From contig JAGXNT010000002.1 of the NCBI GenBank assembly GCA_019894765.1, positions 1 through 39,029 on the forward strand: a stretch of 39,029 nt of DNA. The letters run 5' to 3'. The stretch is from Candidatus Heimdallarchaeota archaeon (GTDB taxonomy: Archaea; Asgardarchaeota; Heimdallarchaeia; JABLTI01). The stretch's first letter is position 1. Every line of letters begins with the position of its first letter. Positions 1 through 9,490 of this stretch are shown piece after piece. The position numbers and the translations under genes were made by a program. The notes under the pieces were generated by a model, which was not told the origin of the DNA, did not search any database, and saw only the letters and a program-made list of their open reading frames with translations.

Positions 1-1813
1 AGTTTCGTTCAAAGAAGAATTCCCCACTTTCTCTTTGTTCACGATCTAACCTGCTGTCACCTTTATTGATTCTAGCTCTACCAGTTTCAGCATCACGTCT
101 AAAAGTAATGCTCAATGTTTTTAGAAATTGGTTCATACCGTCTCTTTTACCAATAGGCCCGACTGTATATCCTTTCTCTCCTGGTTCTCCTAAGAATAAC
201 ATAATGCGATCACCAAGAATGTCTGCAATTTGCATGTCATGCTCAATAGCTATCACAGAAGCATTGTAAAGACTCGCAGCATTGCGAATAATTCTAGCAA
301 CTTTTATTCTCTCTTCAACATCCAAAAAAGCAGCCGGTTCATCAATAAGGTAAAGATCTGCTCTTTTAGTAAGACAAGCACCAATGTAAACTCTTTGTAA
401 TTCACCACCACTTAAATCATTGACTTGTTTATCAAAAAGATGTTCAATCCCTAGTGGTTGGTAAAAAGTTTGTTTAAGAGTCTGTTCGCCTGTGTATCTT
501 CCAGAGAAATTAGTAATGAATTCATTAACTGTTCCTTCATAATCTCGAGTTATAAACTGTGGTTTATATGATACTGTAGCCATAACATCTGCAGAACCTC
601 TGTCGGGTGTTAAAACTCCTGCAAGCATTTTAACAAAAGTTGTTTTTCCAATTCCATTTTCCCCAATAATTACTAGAGTCTCACCCTTATGAACTTGGCC
701 CGGTGAAACTTTTAATCTAAACTTATCGAATTTCTTCCATAAAGTTGTGAATTTAACGAGAATCGGTATTGTATCCCATTTTCTTTCTTTTACAACTCGC
801 AAAAATGAAATTCCTTTACTTCGAAAGGTAATATTCTCTTCTTTAAGATGACCGGTAAGGTATGCGTTTATTCCACCCTTGACTCCTTTAACTCCTGAAA
901 CAACTCCGAAGGCATGAGGAGTTCCCCAAAGAGCTTGTATTTGATCACTCAAGTAATCCAGAATAGTAATATCGTGTTCAACAACGAGAACAGTTTTATC
1001 TTGTTTAGTAAGGTTATGGAAAAGACTTGCGAGTTTCAAACGTTGTTTAATATCAAGAAAATTCCCTGGTTCATCGATAAGATAGACATTGGCATCTTTA
1101 CTTAAGGCAACAGCAATGGCAAATCTTTGTCGTTCCCCACCTGATAAATGCATAAACTTCCTATCAAGGAAACTTTCTAACTGCAACTCTCTTATTAGTT
1201 TTTTAACGCGTCCTAATTCATCCTCTCTCTCTAAAATTTCTCGAATTGTATTTTCTTCTTCCAAATATTTGGAAAGAACTTGTTCTTTATATGATATTTT
1301 TACTCGTTTGTTTTTTAGTGATCTAAAATATGCTTTTTGAACTGAGAGCTGAAGATTTGATAAAACGTATTCCATATTCAAATCCTTTAGTTGGTAGTTA
1401 CCGCCATTTGGTACTAGCTTACCAGAGAGGATTTCCATCACAGTTGTTTTCCCAATACCATTCGCTCCAATTAATCCAGTAACTTTCCCTTTAACTAGAA
1501 ACGGTAAACTATACAATCGAAAGGAGTTTTCACCAAATTGATGTACAGGTTCTTCCTTTAATTCAATAGGTAACCCAACCATGGAAATTGCATGTGTTGG
1601 ACAGATATTAACACAAATACCACAAGCTATACACTTCTTAGTACTGATTCTTGCTTTCTTCGTTACATTGTCTGGATAAACAACTTTTGATTTCTTATTC
1701 AAAGGACAAATTTTCACGCATGCATGTCCACAAGTAGCCGGTTGGCAACGATCAAGATTCACAATTGGAATTCTTGTTTTTGTTGATCGTTTACTAGGAG
1801 TACTCTTGGACAT
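1..1813 (-). CDS. ABCE1 / RNase L inhibitor, ribosome-recycling ATPase (C-terminus cut by window)
   Basis: ABCE1 is a soluble twin-ATPase that splits ribosomes after termination and helps in initiation. The reverse strand reads open from ATG at 1813 to the window edge, 604 codons with no stop, close to full family length (about 600). The N-terminus has two ferredoxin-like 4Fe-4S sets, one starting DRCQPATCGHAC and one CIACGICVNICP. Then come NBD1 (Walker A GANGIGKTT, signature LSGGERQR, Walker B YLIDEP) and NBD2 (GENGIGKTT, LSGGELQR, YLIDEPAAFLD). FeS domain plus two NBDs and no membrane segment is diagnostic of ABCE1. An AAGGTAA ribosome-binding site lies about 6 bases before the ATG. It is divergent from the GNAT gene at 1917. 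Only the last few residues are missing. Confidence 0.96.
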   Translation of the reverse strand, partial: MSKSTPSKRSTKTRIPIVNLDRCQPATCGHACVKICPLNKKSKVVYPDNVTKKARISTKKCIACGICVNICPTHAISMVGLPIELKEEPVHQFGENSFRLYSLPFLVKGKVTGLIGANGIGKTTVMEILSGKLVPNGGNYQLKDLNMEYVLSNLQLSVQKAYFRSLKNKRVKISYKEQVLSKYLEEENTIREILEREDELGRVKKLIRELQLESFLDRKFMHLSGGERQRFAIAVALSKDANVYLIDEPGNFLDIKQRLKLASLFHNLTKQDKTVLVVEHDITILDYLSDQIQALWGTPHAFGVVSGVKGVKGGINAYLTGHLKEENITFRSKGISFLRVVKERKWDTIPILVKFTTLWKKFDKFRLKVSPGQVHKGETLVIIGENGIGKTTFVKMLAGVLTPDRGSADVMATVSYKPQFITRDYEGTVNEFITNFSGRYTGEQTLKQTFYQPLGIEHLFDKQVNDLSGGELQRVYIGACLTKRADLYLIDEPAAFLDVEERIKVARIIRNAASLYNASVIAIEHDMQIADILGDRIMLFLGEPGEKGYTVGPIGKRDGMNQFLKTLSITFRRDAETGRARINKGDSRLDREQRESGEFFFERN

Positions 1814-1916
1814 GTTTCTTACCTTGTTTCCATCGTTAGATTCTGACAATTAAGTCCTTTTATTTCTCTCATCAAAAGGTGAGATTGATATTAAACATTA
1901 AAATGCATAATGAGTA

Positions 1917-2390
1917 ATGTATTTTATGTATTCTTTAAGATTAGCAACCAAAGATGATATTCCACAATTAGCTGAATTAAGAATTGAATTCATTAAAGAA
2001 GTTCGTTTGGAATACCCTCAGGAAAAAATAGACGAATATCGAGAAGTCATGTGCAATTATCTTGAGAAGGAAATGTCTTCTGGAAATTTCATTGCTTGGT
2101 TAGCTATTGCGAATAATGAGATTATTGCTACTAGTGGATTAATTACTATTCAGAGAGTTCCACAATTCTGGAATATGAATGGTAAGGAAGCGTATATCAT
2201 GAATATGTATACCAAACCTGAATGGAGAAATAAGGGAATTGGTACTGCAATTTTAGAGAAATTAGTGGATGAAGCAAAGAATCGAGATATTATAGCAATT
2301 AAATTATATGCTACATCTATGGGCAACCCCCTCTATGAAAAAAGAGGATTCAAAGTAGGTCAACCTGAAATGCATCTTTACTTGGAATAA
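1917..2390 (+). CDS. GNAT-family N-acetyltransferase
   Basis: A 157-residue single-domain GNAT protein that should transfer an acetyl group from acetyl-CoA to an amine; the substrate cannot be read from sequence. The acetyl-CoA pyrophosphate loop is RNKGIG at about residues 104-109, after the beta-4 strand IMNMYTKPEW. The C-terminus has the usual YEKRGF motif (family form Y.k.GF). The ATG at 1917 has no clear Shine-Dalgarno. A second in-frame ATG at 1926 is equally possible, and an A/T-rich box at about 1893-1903 could be the TATA element of a short-leader transcript. It stands alone between the divergent ABCE1 gene and the convergent DUF1295 gene. The family call is secure; the function is open. 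Confidence 0.88.
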   Translation: MYFMYSLRLATKDDIPQLAELRIEFIKEVRLEYPQEKIDEYREVMCNYLEKEMSSGNFIAWLAIANNEIIATSGLITIQRVPQFWNMNGKEAYIMNMYTKPEWRNKGIGTAILEKLVDEAKNRDIIAIKLYATSMGNPLYEKRGFKVGQPEMHLYLE

Positions 2391-2411
2391 AAAAAGAAAG
2401 AAAAAATGGTT

Positions 2412-3338
2412 TCAGTTTTTCGGAAACCAAGGAATAATCTTAGAAACACGTTTAACGTAATCAGCATATTCAGGTCTTTTAGCTAGTTGTTTTTTCTCAA
2501 TCAAAGGTACACTAACAACCATGAATAAAACAACCATAGCTACAAAACCAACGATTGTCCACCACCAAGTGTAATCAGCAGCTATAGCAAAGAAAAATAA
2601 TCCTAACCAGAAGCTGATTTCAGCAAAGTAATTTGGGTGTCTTGATGCAGCCCATAATCCTACATCCATAACTGCGTTTGATTTTTGATTCACTTTACAG
2701 AAAATCTTCATTTGCTCATCAGCTATGAACTCGTACCAAGTTGCACCAATAGCTATGACTATAGCAATTACATCAGCCCAATTGAATGCTTTGGAACTAA
2801 GTGCTATGGCGGGATACATAGCAATACAACCAAGAAATACAATTAGAGTGGGCATCATTTCTAAACCAGTAAAGGCAATAAACCAAAATAACTTGGGTTG
2901 ATCTTTTCGATATTTTACATAGCGCCAATCTTCATGTTGTAATCCTTTCCATCCTCTTACCCAATTAAGAGTTAATCTTACACCCCAAAAAGAAACACAG
3001 CTTACAACAAGTATCTGTCGTATTAATTGAGGACCAGGTGCAACAGGATTTATTAACATCCAATAAACAGCAATAAAAATTGGTTGAACACTCCAATAAG
3101 GATCATAAAAACTGATATTGTTGAAAACAACACTAAAAATGAATACCACAATAGTTGCACCAATATCTGCAACAAGTGTTATCCATAGAGTGTGCCAGCC
3201 AAGTTTAGTTAAACCAAAACCAATTCCAAAAGCAGCTCCAAAAGCTACTGCGTAAACTGCAATCACCATAGCTAAAGCAATTAATTTCTTTCCAAAGGAA
3301 TATTCTGACTTATCTTCAATAGCTAATACTTCTGTCAT
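2412..3338 (-). CDS. DUF1295 / steroid 5-alpha-reductase-like integral membrane protein
   Basis: A 308-residue polytopic membrane protein of the DUF1295 family, which belongs with isoprenylcysteine methyltransferase and steroid reductase-like membrane enzymes. Roughly seven to nine hydrophobic segments are visible. The family C-terminal signature SRHPNYFAE lies near residues 233-241, followed by a Trp-rich segment and a cytosolic tail ending PEYADYVKRVSKIIPWFPKN. The SRHPNY motif binds the cofactor in related enzymes. AGGAGA sits about 12 bases before the ATG at 3338, a little long. A role in reducing isoprenoid or other lipid double bonds is inference only. It ends 21 bases from the convergent GNAT gene. 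Confidence 0.82.
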   Translation of the reverse strand: MTEVLAIEDKSEYSFGKKLIALAMVIAVYAVAFGAAFGIGFGLTKLGWHTLWITLVADIGATIVVFIFSVVFNNISFYDPYWSVQPIFIAVYWMLINPVAPGPQLIRQILVVSCVSFWGVRLTLNWVRGWKGLQHEDWRYVKYRKDQPKLFWFIAFTGLEMMPTLIVFLGCIAMYPAIALSSKAFNWADVIAIVIAIGATWYEFIADEQMKIFCKVNQKSNAVMDVGLWAASRHPNYFAEISFWLGLFFFAIAADYTWWWTIVGFVAMVVLFMVVSVPLIEKKQLAKRPEYADYVKRVSKIIPWFPKN

Positions 3339-3495
3339 ATGTGACTTCTTTCTCCTGTTAATAGTTGTAATTTTTAGGAATAGTTTCCAATATTTCTCTT
3401 AGTATTTACTTTTGGAAACTAAAAAGTTTTTCTGGTAAGAAAGATTTAGAAGTAATTACTTAAATAAAGAATAACTTGTAAGCAGCTGAAAACTA

Positions 3496-4419
3496 ATGAA
3501 AAATAATCACTCGAGTAACTGGGCTGTTTCTGCTCACATAACTGGCTTATTTCAAATAGTAGAAAATGACGATCCATTAAAAATGGGTTCTCGAGGTGCA
3601 GGTTTTTCAATTGGTAAAAGAGTAGTTACGAGAATTACTCAAAAGGAATCAAACGATAAAAATCATGAAGTATATTTTAATGAACAGGTAATTGATGGAA
3701 TAGTTTCTTTAGAAGTTGCCAAGAGTTTTCAAGAACGAATTAGTGATTTAGCATTAAAAATTGAACATAAAAGTCCTTTACCAATTCAAGCTGGTTTTGG
3801 AACCAGTGGTGCTGGAGCTCTTGGTACCGCTTTTGCATTGAATGAACTATTCGAAACGAAGAAATCGGATGAAGAACTCGGACAGATAGCTCATAAAGCA
3901 GAAGTAATATGCCGAACTGGTCTTGGTGATGTAATTTCCCAATTACAGGGTGGAGCAGAAATAAGATTAGAACCTGGTGCACCAGGAGTTGGTGTAATAA
4001 AAGAATTTTCTTGGCCTATTGATGATTTAGTACTATTAGCAACTATAGAGACAATGTCTACTAAAGATATTATTACAAGTCCTAAAATGATTGAAAAAAT
4101 AAATCGCTATTCTAATCAATTACTTCTAGAATTAAATGAAAACCCAACACTAGAAGAATTTCTACGTGTTAGCTTTGAATTTGCTGATAAAACGGGATTG
4201 ATGTCTAATAAATTAAGGAAATTGATTACTTATCTGAGGGAAGATGAGTACTCTGCAAGTATGGTCATGTTAGGCGATTCCTTATTCGTTGTTGGAGATA
4301 TTTATGATTTAGAAGAATGCAGTTCAATCATAGATAATTACGACCCAAATGCTAAAATTTGGATTGATTCCATATCAAATTTAGGTCCTATAATTTTGGA
4401 TACAAAAATATTTGATTAA
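3496..4419 (+). CDS. Pantoate kinase (PoK), GHMP-kinase family
   Basis: Phosphorylates pantoate to 4-phosphopantoate with ATP, the first archaea-specific step of CoA synthesis (bacteria instead make pantothenate first and then phosphorylate it). The 307-residue length fits COG1829. The GHMP phosphate-binding loop is GFGTSGAGALGTA at about residues 101-113, and the N-terminal SRGAGFSI motif fits the family. It is the first gene of a tight co-directional run ending with CoaBC, and the next gene, 18 bases on, uses its product. No strong Shine-Dalgarno precedes the ATG; an A/T-rich box (acttaaataaag, about 3457-3468) lies some 30 bases upstream and may be the operon promoter. Confidence 0.93.
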   Translation: MKNNHSSNWAVSAHITGLFQIVENDDPLKMGSRGAGFSIGKRVVTRITQKESNDKNHEVYFNEQVIDGIVSLEVAKSFQERISDLALKIEHKSPLPIQAGFGTSGAGALGTAFALNELFETKKSDEELGQIAHKAEVICRTGLGDVISQLQGGAEIRLEPGAPGVGVIKEFSWPIDDLVLLATIETMSTKDIITSPKMIEKINRYSNQLLLELNENPTLEEFLRVSFEFADKTGLMSNKLRKLITYLREDEYSASMVMLGDSLFVVGDIYDLEECSSIIDNYDPNAKIWIDSISNLGPIILDTKIFD

Positions 4420-4437
4420 AAATAATGGGGTAATTCC

Positions 4438-5217
4438 ATGTCAGAGATACCACCGGATCATCCTCGCTATCTTTCATTAAAGGAAAGACATGAAATAATT
4501 GAAGGGATGCATCAAAAGATTGTTGCAGAAGCAGGATTAATTGCTCATGGTCGAGGAGAAGCATTTGATTATTTACTTGGTGAGAAAACTCCAGAATATG
4601 CTTTAATTCAAGAAGAAGCTGCAGTAGCTGCTTTACTTTTAGCTAAAAATCCCGTTCTCTCTATTAATGGTAATGTTGCAGTTATTTGTCCAAAGGAACT
4701 AGTTGAATTAGCAAATAAAACTTCAGCAAAATTGGAAGTGAATCTTTTTTACCGTACAAAAGAGCGAGAGAGAAATATTGAAACGGTTTTGAGAAATGCT
4801 GGTGCAAAAGAAGTCTTTGGAGTAAATCTCGGAGAAAAAGCAAAAACTATACCGGAAATAACTCATAAACGAAGAATCGTTGACCCTGATGGTATCTTTG
4901 TTGCTGATGTTGTCTTCGTTCCTCTTGAAGATGGAGATAGAACTATGGCTTTGAAGAAAATGGGTAAAACTGTTATCTGCGTTGATTTAAATCCCATGTC
5001 AAGAACCTCTGTCTGGAGTGATATTACAATAGTCAATCATGTTAGAAGAGCTACACAAGAAATGGTTGAACTAGCAGACAAGTTAATAAAATATTCCGAA
5101 GAAAAATTACATTCAATAATGAAGAATTATGATAATAATTACATGCTTCAAGAAAGCGTTAAATTCATGTCCTCAAGATTACTTGAGCTATCTAAGCAAC
5201 AAATGAAGGAGGAATAA
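4438..5217 (+). CDS. 4-phosphopantoate--beta-alanine ligase (phosphopantothenate synthetase, PPS)
   Basis: Joins 4-phosphopantoate and beta-alanine with ATP to give 4'-phosphopantothenate; this is the archaeal replacement for PanC. The 259-residue protein matches the COG1701/DUF137 family: N-terminal DHPRYLSL, the GRGEAFDYLLGE segment near residues 38-49, the SINGN motif, and the C-terminal VDLNPMSRTS and IVNHVRRA segments typical of this ligase. It lies 18 bases after pantoate kinase, which supplies one substrate, and three genes ahead of the aspartate decarboxylase that should supply beta-alanine. A GGGGT element precedes the ATG. Confidence 0.94.
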   Translation: MSEIPPDHPRYLSLKERHEIIEGMHQKIVAEAGLIAHGRGEAFDYLLGEKTPEYALIQEEAAVAALLLAKNPVLSINGNVAVICPKELVELANKTSAKLEVNLFYRTKERERNIETVLRNAGAKEVFGVNLGEKAKTIPEITHKRRIVDPDGIFVADVVFVPLEDGDRTMALKKMGKTVICVDLNPMSRTSVWSDITIVNHVRRATQEMVELADKLIKYSEEKLHSIMKNYDNNYMLQESVKFMSSRLLELSKQQMKEE

Positions 5218-5219
5218 AG

Positions 5220-6035
5220 TTGCCCAAGCTAACCGCATTTGATATTCAAAGAATGAAAAAGAAAGGCAAGAAAATTACTATGCTAACTGCTTATGACTTT
5301 AGCTTAGCTACTATTTTTGATGAAGCGAAAATCGATATTCTCTTAGTTGGGGATACGATGGGTCAAACATTATACGGAGCAGACACTACCTTAGAAGTTA
5401 CTTTGGATATGTCAATTCGTCATTGTCAAGCTGTTGCACGTGGTGCGAAAAATTACAGCTTGGTTATTGGTGATATGCCTTTCCTAAGTTATGGTTTAAC
5501 TATAGATGAGACAGTTGCTAATGCTGGGAAACTCTTAAAACAAGGTCATGCAGAAGCAGTTAAATTGGAAGGAGCAAGTGAAACAAGGATTAAAGAAATC
5601 AAAGCGATGGTTGACATTGGAATTCCTGTTCAAGGTCATATTGGCTTAATCCCTCAATCTGCACACAAACTAGGTGGATACAAAGTTCAAGGAAAACCAG
5701 AGTCTTATTTCACAGAAGAAGAGCTCCTACAAGCTGCTAAACGATTAGAAGAAGCTGGTTGCTTTTCAATTATCTTGGAAGCAATTCCTTATGATGTTGC
5801 AAAGAAAATTACTGAGCAAGTCAAAATACCCACTATTGGGATTGGTGCCGGACCTTATTGTGACGGGCAAGTCTTAGTATGCTATGACATGCTAGGTTGT
5901 ACAATTGGACGCAAACCTAAATTTGTAAAGACATATGCAAATCTCCGAGAGGAAATAAAAAATGCTGCTGAGAAATATGCTGAAGAAGTAGAAGATGGAA
6001 CATTTCCCTCTCTTGAATACTCCTATGAGGGGTGA
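5220..6035 (+). CDS. panB: 3-methyl-2-oxobutanoate hydroxymethyltransferase (ketopantoate synthase)
   Basis: Transfers a hydroxymethyl group from methylene-tetrahydrofolate or tetrahydromethanopterin onto 2-oxoisovalerate, giving ketopantoate. The 271-residue protein has the PanB TIM-barrel motifs: MLTAYDFSLA near residue 21, the metal-binding VGDTMGQTLYG near 43, GDMPF near 85, KLEGA near 116, GHIGLIPQ near 140, and the catalytic Glu in ILEAIP near 180. The start is TTG at 5220, two bases after the PPS stop, with GGAGGAATAA inside the end of the upstream gene serving as ribosome-binding site. This implies translational coupling. Confidence 0.96.
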   Translation: MPKLTAFDIQRMKKKGKKITMLTAYDFSLATIFDEAKIDILLVGDTMGQTLYGADTTLEVTLDMSIRHCQAVARGAKNYSLVIGDMPFLSYGLTIDETVANAGKLLKQGHAEAVKLEGASETRIKEIKAMVDIGIPVQGHIGLIPQSAHKLGGYKVQGKPESYFTEEELLQAAKRLEEAGCFSIILEAIPYDVAKKITEQVKIPTIGIGAGPYCDGQVLVCYDMLGCTIGRKPKFVKTYANLREEIKNAAEKYAEEVEDGTFPSLEYSYEG

Positions 6036-6039
6036 CATA

Positions 6040-6993
6040 GTGTTTCTCGTAATGGGCAGTGGTAGCGTTGGCAGTCTATTTGGAGGTTTAATTGCTTCAG
6101 AAAATTATCCTGTTCTATTAATCGGTAGAAAATCACATATTGATGAAATCAATAATTCCGGTCTTAAAATAAAAGGTTTGATTAATCAAGTTGTAACTAC
6201 AAAAGCAGTTGAAACGATCCAGCAAGCAAAAGAAATCCTTACAGAATCTGATAAATTAGCTGATTATATTTTCTTTACAACAAAAGCTCATCAAACTGAA
6301 ATTGCTGCAAACCAAATTCAAACGATAATTAATCCTGAAACTACTTTAATCTCAATTCAAAACGGAATTGGAACAGAGGAAATAATAAGAGAAATTTATC
6401 CTGATAACACTGTCTTAAGGGGAATAACTACCATAGGAGTTTGTAAACCTGCACCTGGGGTAATAGACTTCACAGGGCACGGGAAGACTTACATTGGTTA
6501 TCAAACTGAAGCTGAAGAACAAAAGGCAAGAAAAATCGTTGAAATTATGAGAAAATCAAAAATTGATGCTTTCATTGAACCTAATATACAAGGAGCTGTT
6601 TTTACAAAAACAATAGTGAATTGCGCATTAAATCCACTAACAGCAATACATCAAGTATTAAATAAAGAAATTTACAATCAATTACCTTTAAGGAATCAAG
6701 CAAAAGCAATAGCTGAGGAAGCGTGGTCAGTAACAAAAGCTCTGAGAATTAAATTATTAACTGACGATCCCATCAAAATGACTTTTGATATAGTTAAGAA
6801 AACAGGTGAAAATACAAGTTCAATGTTAACAGATATTTTGAATAAGAGAAAAACAGAAATTGATTTTCTGAATGGAAAAATAATATCTTTAGGTTTGAAT
6901 GAAGAATTATCCGTGACAAATAATCAAGAGATTTACAATAAAATTTTAACATTAGAGAAATCGTTTCTCGTTGATAATAGTCTAGGAGAATAG
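6040..6993 (+). CDS. panE: 2-dehydropantoate 2-reductase (ketopantoate reductase)
   Basis: Reduces ketopantoate to pantoate with NAD(P)H. The N-terminal Rossmann motif reads MGSGSVGSLFGG, followed by LIGR and the helix expected of the PanE/ApbA family; SIQNGIGTEE near residues 106-115 and VNCALNPLTA near 190-199 (catalytic-Lys and substrate regions) are also typical. The reading frame is open further upstream into panB, but GTG at 6040 is the best start: GAGGGGTGA at 6027-6035 sits about 4 bases ahead, and it places the Rossmann motif at the N-terminus as in the family. It begins 4 bases after panB and ends 5 bases before the decarboxylase. Length 317 residues, normal. Confidence 0.92.
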   Translation: MFLVMGSGSVGSLFGGLIASENYPVLLIGRKSHIDEINNSGLKIKGLINQVVTTKAVETIQQAKEILTESDKLADYIFFTTKAHQTEIAANQIQTIINPETTLISIQNGIGTEEIIREIYPDNTVLRGITTIGVCKPAPGVIDFTGHGKTYIGYQTEAEEQKARKIVEIMRKSKIDAFIEPNIQGAVFTKTIVNCALNPLTAIHQVLNKEIYNQLPLRNQAKAIAEEAWSVTKALRIKLLTDDPIKMTFDIVKKTGENTSSMLTDILNKRKTEIDFLNGKIISLGLNEELSVTNNQEIYNKILTLEKSFLVDNSLGE

Positions 6994-6998
6994 TTATA

Positions 6999-8171
6999 AT
7001 GAGTTATTTAGAGGAAGAAAAAAAATTCAATAATATTATAGATGATTTAATGATTCTCTTAAAAGATGAAGAATCTTATAGCCAAGTATTAAGTTCAATG
7101 TGTTCCCCACCCCCAAAAATAGCTCGAGAAATAGCTAAGATTTTCGCAGCTACAAATTTAGGGGATCCTGGACTATTTCCTGAAACAGTAAAACTAGAGA
7201 ATGACGTTTTAGCACATTTAGCTGATTTACTCCATGCTCCCAGTAGTTGGACAGGAGCGATAACATCTGGTGGTAGTGAGTCAAATCTAATTGGCTGTTG
7301 GGCTGCAAGAAATTGGGGTAAAGCAAATAGAGGAATTGAAAAAGGCAAAATTATTTTTCCGGAATCTGCTCACGTTTCTTTTGAAAAAGCTGCAGATATT
7401 TTGAATTTAGAATCCGAATGGATTTCATTAACTGAGAATTTTCAAGTAGATATAGAAGCAGTGAAAGAAGCAATCGATTATAGAACGATTGGGATAGTTG
7501 GAATTGCTGGTGCAACAGGAACGGGTGTATGTGACGATATTAATGCCTTAAGTGATTTAGCGCTAGATAAAAATCTCTATTTACATGTAGATGCAGCACA
7601 TGGAGGTACCATTTATCCATATTTAAAGAAGCTTGGTTATGAAGTACCAATTTATGGATTCGAGAATCCAGGTGTAAAAAGTGTAACAATAGATACACAC
7701 AAAATATTAGGTAGCTTGATTCCGGGTGGATCAATTATTTTTCGATCGGAAGAAATTACAAAAACAATCGTTAAAAGTATCACTTATTTATCTGATTCCA
7801 GCACGAAGCAATTAACTGTAACAGGGACACGACCTGGAACTTCAATAATCGCTTCTTGGGTTTTATTGAAAAAACTAGGTGAATCTTATATTCTTGATCG
7901 AGTTAAAGAATCACTGGATGTTACAAAATATCTAACTCAAAGATTGAAAGAAATTCCCAAAATTGAGCTTGCATTTGAACCTAAGTTGAATATTGTGGGA
8001 TTCACATGCAAACAGTTATCAAAAGAAGAATTAGTAAAAGAACTGGAACAAAAGGGATGGCATCTATCAATCTATGCGAATTGGATGAGGATAGTTGTAA
8101 TGCCTCATGTTACTAAAGAAGTAATTGATAAATTCTTAAACGACCTCAAATCGATAATAAACAAGGAGTAA
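6999..8171 (+). CDS. mfnA: PLP-dependent L-aspartate decarboxylase (MfnA-type), beta-alanine source
   Basis: A group II PLP decarboxylase of 390 residues. MfnA-family enzymes decarboxylate tyrosine and/or aspartate; many archaea use them to make beta-alanine for CoA. The Schiff-base lysine is K235 in DTHKILG. HVDAAHGG near residues 196-203 holds the PLP-ring aspartate, SGGSESN near 89-95 binds the phosphate, and the N-terminus has the usual SMCSPP and GDPGLFP motifs. Its place between panE and coaBC, with 5-base gaps either side, strongly suggests aspartate as the substrate here, since beta-alanine is the one CoA precursor otherwise missing from the operon. The aspartate preference is inference from context. 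Confidence 0.92.
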   Translation: MSYLEEEKKFNNIIDDLMILLKDEESYSQVLSSMCSPPPKIAREIAKIFAATNLGDPGLFPETVKLENDVLAHLADLLHAPSSWTGAITSGGSESNLIGCWAARNWGKANRGIEKGKIIFPESAHVSFEKAADILNLESEWISLTENFQVDIEAVKEAIDYRTIGIVGIAGATGTGVCDDINALSDLALDKNLYLHVDAAHGGTIYPYLKKLGYEVPIYGFENPGVKSVTIDTHKILGSLIPGGSIIFRSEEITKTIVKSITYLSDSSTKQLTVTGTRPGTSIIASWVLLKKLGESYILDRVKESLDVTKYLTQRLKEIPKIELAFEPKLNIVGFTCKQLSKEELVKELEQKGWHLSIYANWMRIVVMPHVTKEVIDKFLNDLKSIINKE

Positions 8172-8176
8172 TAATA

Positions 8177-9424
8177 ATGTCAAGATTCAAGCCTACCAAA
8201 CATTCCTCAATACTCGAGATAACAGGCTCAAAATCTGATCTATTATCTGGAAAAAGAATCGTTATTGGAATGACTGGGAGTGTAGCAGTACTAGAAATTG
8301 TAAACCTAGCTCGATTACTCATGAGGAATGGAGCTGAGATTTTTGTAGTAATGTCATCAGCTGCAAGGGAGTTAATTCAACCTGATTTGGTAGAATGGGC
8401 AGTTGGTAATCCTGTTATTACAAAACTTACCGGTCAAATAGAACATGTTCATTTATGTGGTCAGCATCCTGACAAAGCAGACCTTCTCCTAATAGCTCCC
8501 TCAACAGCGAATACTATTGGAAAAATCGCTCAAGGTATTGATGATACACCAGTGACAACATTTGCAACAACTGCTTTTGGTACAGGAATCCCTATTGCCA
8601 TTGTCCCAGCGATGCATGGAACCATGTACGATAATCCTATGGTAATTAAAAATATCAAACAACTGAAAGATGTAGGTGTTACTTTTATAGGTCCAAGAAT
8701 TGAAGAAGGTAAAGCTAAAATTGCGAAAAATGATGAAATTCTTGAAACCATTATCGGAATGCTCTCGAAAAATGATTTAGCAAAAAAAAAAGTAGTAGTC
8801 ACAGCAGGACCAACAAGAATTTGGATTGATGAAGTACGATTCATTAGCAATCCAAGTACAGGGAGAATGGGTATAGAGATAGCAAAAGAAGCTGCAAGTA
8901 GAGGAGCTGAAGTTACATTAATTTTAGGTCCAACAAACCTACCAATAAATAATCCAACCATAAAAGTAGAATCAATAGAAACACCTCAAGATATTATAGA
9001 AGTAATAAATAAGCAGAAAAAAATAGATCTATTCATATCTGCAGCAGCCATTGGAGATTATCAGCCTGAAAAACAAAAAGGGAAAATTCCTTCTAGAAAA
9101 GAATCTCTTACTCTGAAACTAGAACCAACACAAAAAATAATTGCTCATGTGAAACAAAAGTTTCCGAAAGCAAGAATAGTTGGCTTTAAAGCTGAAGTAA
9201 AAGCTACTAAAAGCGAATTAATTGAAAAAGCACAAAGAAGTTTGAAAGATTATCAAATTGATATGGTTGTAGCAAATTTCCTTGATAAACCAGATCAAGG
9301 GTTTGAAAGCAAAACCAATGAAGTTATTTTAATTAAAAAGAATGACAATATTACAGATTTACCTTTATCATCAAAAAGAGTAATCGCTGAGAAAATAATT
9401 GATGAATTCTTTAGTTTTAATTAA
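8177..9424 (+). CDS. coaBC: Bifunctional phosphopantothenoylcysteine synthetase/decarboxylase
   Basis: Couples 4'-phosphopantothenate to cysteine (CoaB) and decarboxylates the product to 4'-phosphopantetheine with FMN (CoaC). The CoaC domain is residues about 25-195: GMTGSVA for FMN binding, H90/H92 in EHVHLCG around the catalytic histidine, and PAMHGTMYDNP at 144-154 for substrate. The CoaB domain runs from about residue 203: VVVTAGPTR, then SNPSTGRMG with the conserved Asn, and later ISAAAIGDY for nucleotide and substrate. Length 415 matches the fused family. It begins 5 bases after the decarboxylase and closes the operon; CoaD and CoaE are not in the window. Confidence 0.95.
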   Translation: MSRFKPTKHSSILEITGSKSDLLSGKRIVIGMTGSVAVLEIVNLARLLMRNGAEIFVVMSSAARELIQPDLVEWAVGNPVITKLTGQIEHVHLCGQHPDKADLLLIAPSTANTIGKIAQGIDDTPVTTFATTAFGTGIPIAIVPAMHGTMYDNPMVIKNIKQLKDVGVTFIGPRIEEGKAKIAKNDEILETIIGMLSKNDLAKKKVVVTAGPTRIWIDEVRFISNPSTGRMGIEIAKEAASRGAEVTLILGPTNLPINNPTIKVESIETPQDIIEVINKQKKIDLFISAAAIGDYQPEKQKGKIPSRKESLTLKLEPTQKIIAHVKQKFPKARIVGFKAEVKATKSELIEKAQRSLKDYQIDMVVANFLDKPDQGFESKTNEVILIKKNDNITDLPLSSKRVIAEKIIDEFFSFN

Positions 9425-9490
9425 GATTCCCCTGACATCTAAGCAAAGTTATTTTATTTAGAGATAAATGTATAATTAATCTGATGCTAA

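Noticed and set aside
8530..8961. 143-codon minus-strand frame within coaBC
   Set aside because: It is antisense to the catalytic core of a clear CoaBC and has no ribosome-binding site or family motif.
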